From Phytobacter massiliensis JC163 (lineage in GTDB: Bacteria; Pseudomonadota; Gammaproteobacteria; Enterobacterales; Enterobacteriaceae): DNA of 64,000 nucleotides. The position numbers were made by a program, and so were the translations under genes. Below are positions 61,613-64,000 of this stretch, piece after piece (the stretch's first letter is position 1; every line of letters starts with the position of its first letter). The notes under the pieces are model-generated. The model was not told the DNA's origin. It did no database searches and saw only the letters and a list, made by a program, of their open reading frames with translations. The stretch is from the NCBI RefSeq assembly GCF_000321045.1, contig NZ_HE578947.1, positions 534,690-598,689 of the forward strand, given 5' to 3'.

Positions 61613-63010
61613 TTATAAGCTGCGAATATCGGCGAAATGGCCGGTCACGGCGGCGGCGGCGGCCATTGCCGGGCTCACCAGATGAGTACGGCCACCGCGG
61701 CCCTGACGGCCTTCAAAGTTGCGGTTGCTGGTAGAGGCGCAACGCTCGCCGGGGTTCAGGCGGTCATTGTTCATCGCCAGGCACATAGAGCAGCCGGGCA
61801 GACGCCATTCAAAACCCGCTTCGATAAAAATCTTGTCCAGACCTTCCGCTTCCGCCTGCGCTTTTACCGGCCCGGAGCCAGGTACAACCAGCGCTTGCAC
61901 GCCCGGCGCAACTTTACGCCCTTTGGCGATTTCCGCCGCGGCGCGCAGATCTTCAATGCGCGAGTTGGTACAAGAGCCGATAAAGACTTTATCAATCGCC
62001 ACTTCGGTCAACGGTACGCCCGGCTGTAAGCCCATATAGGCCAGCGCTTTCTCGGCGCTTGCCCGCTCGACCGGGTCGGCAAAGGAGGCCGGATCGGGAA
62101 TGATGTCGGTTACGGAGATAACCTGGCCGGGGTTGGTGCCCCAGGTCACCTGCGGGGCGATCTCTTCCGCCTGCAGGGTCACTACCGCATCAAAGTGCGC
62201 GCCATCGTCTGTCTTCAGGGTCTTCCAGTAGGCAACGGCCTCATCAAACGCCTGACCTTTCGGCGCATGCAGACGGCCCTTCACGTAGTTGAACGTGGTT
62301 TCATCCGGCGCAACCAGGCCCGCTTTCGCCCCCAGTTCAATGGCCATATTGCACAGGGTCATACGACCTTCCATGCTTAAATCACGAATGGCTTCGCCGC
62401 AAAATTCCACCACATGCCCGGTGCCGCCCGCGCTGCCGGTTTTGCCGATAATCGCCAGCACAATGTCTTTGGCGGTAATGCCCGGCGCGGCTTTGCCGTT
62501 CACTTCGATCTTCATGGTTTTCGCCCGGCCCTGCTTGAGGGTCTGGGTCGCCAGCACGTGCTCTACCTCAGAGGTGCCGATACCAAACGCCAGCGCGCCG
62601 AACGCGCCGTGGGTCGCCGTATGGGAGTCGCCGCAGACGATGGTCATGCCCGGCAGGGTCACGCCCTGTTCCGGCCCCATCACATGCACGATCCCCTGGT
62701 AGGGGTGATTCAGGTCATACAGCTCTACGCCGAACTCTTTGCAGTTCTTAATCAGCTCCTGCATCTGAATCCGCGCCATCTCGCCGGAGGCGTTAATGTC
62801 TTTGGTTTGCGTGGAGACGTTATGATCCATGGTAGCGAAGGTTTTCGCTGGCTGACGTACCGGACGATGGTGAGCGCGCAGGCCATCAAATGCCTGCGGC
62901 GAGGTCACTTCATGCACCAGATGCCTGTCGATATAGAGCAACGGGGTTTCGTTTGGCGCTTCGTACACCACATGCGCATCAAACAACTTTTCATATAATG
63001 TCTTAGCCAT
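61613..63010 (-). CDS. leuC: 3-isopropylmalate dehydratase large subunit
   Basis: 465 residues (E. coli 466), aconitase family. The cysteines that bind the 4Fe-4S cluster are in [14 protein letters not shown] (about 347) and GCSMCLAMN (about 407 and 410). [10 protein letters not shown]-type substrate segments and [20 protein letters not shown] near 130 are typical. The start is 2 bases after the leuB stop; coupled with leuD. Confidence 0.97.
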   Translation of the reverse strand: MAKTLYEKLFDAHVVYEAPNETPLLYIDRHLVHEVTSPQAFDGLRAHHRPVRQPAKTFATMDHNVSTQTKDINASGEMARIQMQELIKNCKEFGVELYDLNHPYQGIVHVMGPEQGVTLPGMTIVCGDSHTATHGAFGALAFGIGTSEVEHVLATQTLKQGRAKTMKIEVNGKAAPGITAKDIVLAIIGKTGSAGGTGHVVEFCGEAIRDLSMEGRMTLCNMAIELGAKAGLVAPDETTFNYVKGRLHAPKGQAFDEAVAYWKTLKTDDGAHFDAVVTLQAEEIAPQVTWGTNPGQVISVTDIIPDPASFADPVERASAEKALAYMGLQPGVPLTEVAIDKVFIGSCTNSRIEDLRAAAEIAKGRKVAPGVQALVVPGSGPVKAQAEAEGLDKIFIEAGFEWRLPGCSMCLAMNNDRLNPGERCASTSNRNFEGRQGRGGRTHLVSPAMAAAAAVTGHFADIRSL

Positions 63011-63012
63011 AA

Positions 63013-64000
<988 letters not shown>

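Overview
The window is chromosomal DNA from a member of the Enterobacteriaceae. Gene order and protein sequences follow the E. coli 0-2 minute region closely: dapB-carAB, kefFC-folA, apaHG-rsmA-pdxA-surA-lptD, djlA, rluA-rapA-polB, araBAD/araC, yabI-thiQPB, sgrR/sgrS-setA, leuDCB. Citrate lyase genes beside dapB and the lack of a carnitine (cai) cluster after carB point to the Klebsiella/Enterobacter/Citrobacter/Salmonella side of the family. The species cannot be fixed from the sequence alone. Both window edges cut genes (citE at the left, leuB at the right).

Layout. 1-3074: end of a citrate fermentation operon (citE partial, citF, citG), followed by REP repeats. 3336-9004: dapB, then carAB with a PurR box and ARG boxes in front. 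9145-10388: two unrelated lipoprotein genes, convergent. 11040-17199: E. coli common pilus operon ecpABCDE without ecpR, with two apparent frameshifts: an extra CTGG unit in the usher gene ecpC and a short A-run in the adhesin gene ecpD. 17306-20325: kefF-kefC and folA. 20361-27078: the reverse-strand lptD-surA-pdxA-rsmA-apaG-apaH operon. 27276-34336: djlA, rluA, rapA, polB. 34360-40358: a YdcF/SanA-like gene and the arabinose regulon with its full operator set.

40628-45810 is a metabolic insertion between araC and yabI: a DeoR-type HTH fused to a ribokinase, a DapA/NanA-type aldolase or dehydratase, and a tripartite tricarboxylate transporter (tctCBA). It looks like uptake and catabolism of an unidentified organic or sugar acid. 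45957-53187 returns to the backbone: yabI, thiBPQ under a TPP riboswitch, sgrR, a short SgrS RNA with no SgrT reading frame, and setA.

53225-60618 is a second insertion, between setA and leuD. It has an ACS-type transporter divergent from a LysR regulator, and a reverse-strand operon of an enoate-reductase-like flavo-iron-sulfur enzyme, a YdiB-like quinate/shikimate dehydrogenase, a YdiN-like transporter and a type I dehydroquinate dehydratase. Together these suggest uptake and reductive metabolism of quinate or shikimate. This is the best candidate here for an undescribed pathway. The window ends in leuD, leuC and partial leuB.

All assignments come from reading the sequence and from remembered family features; no database search was run.
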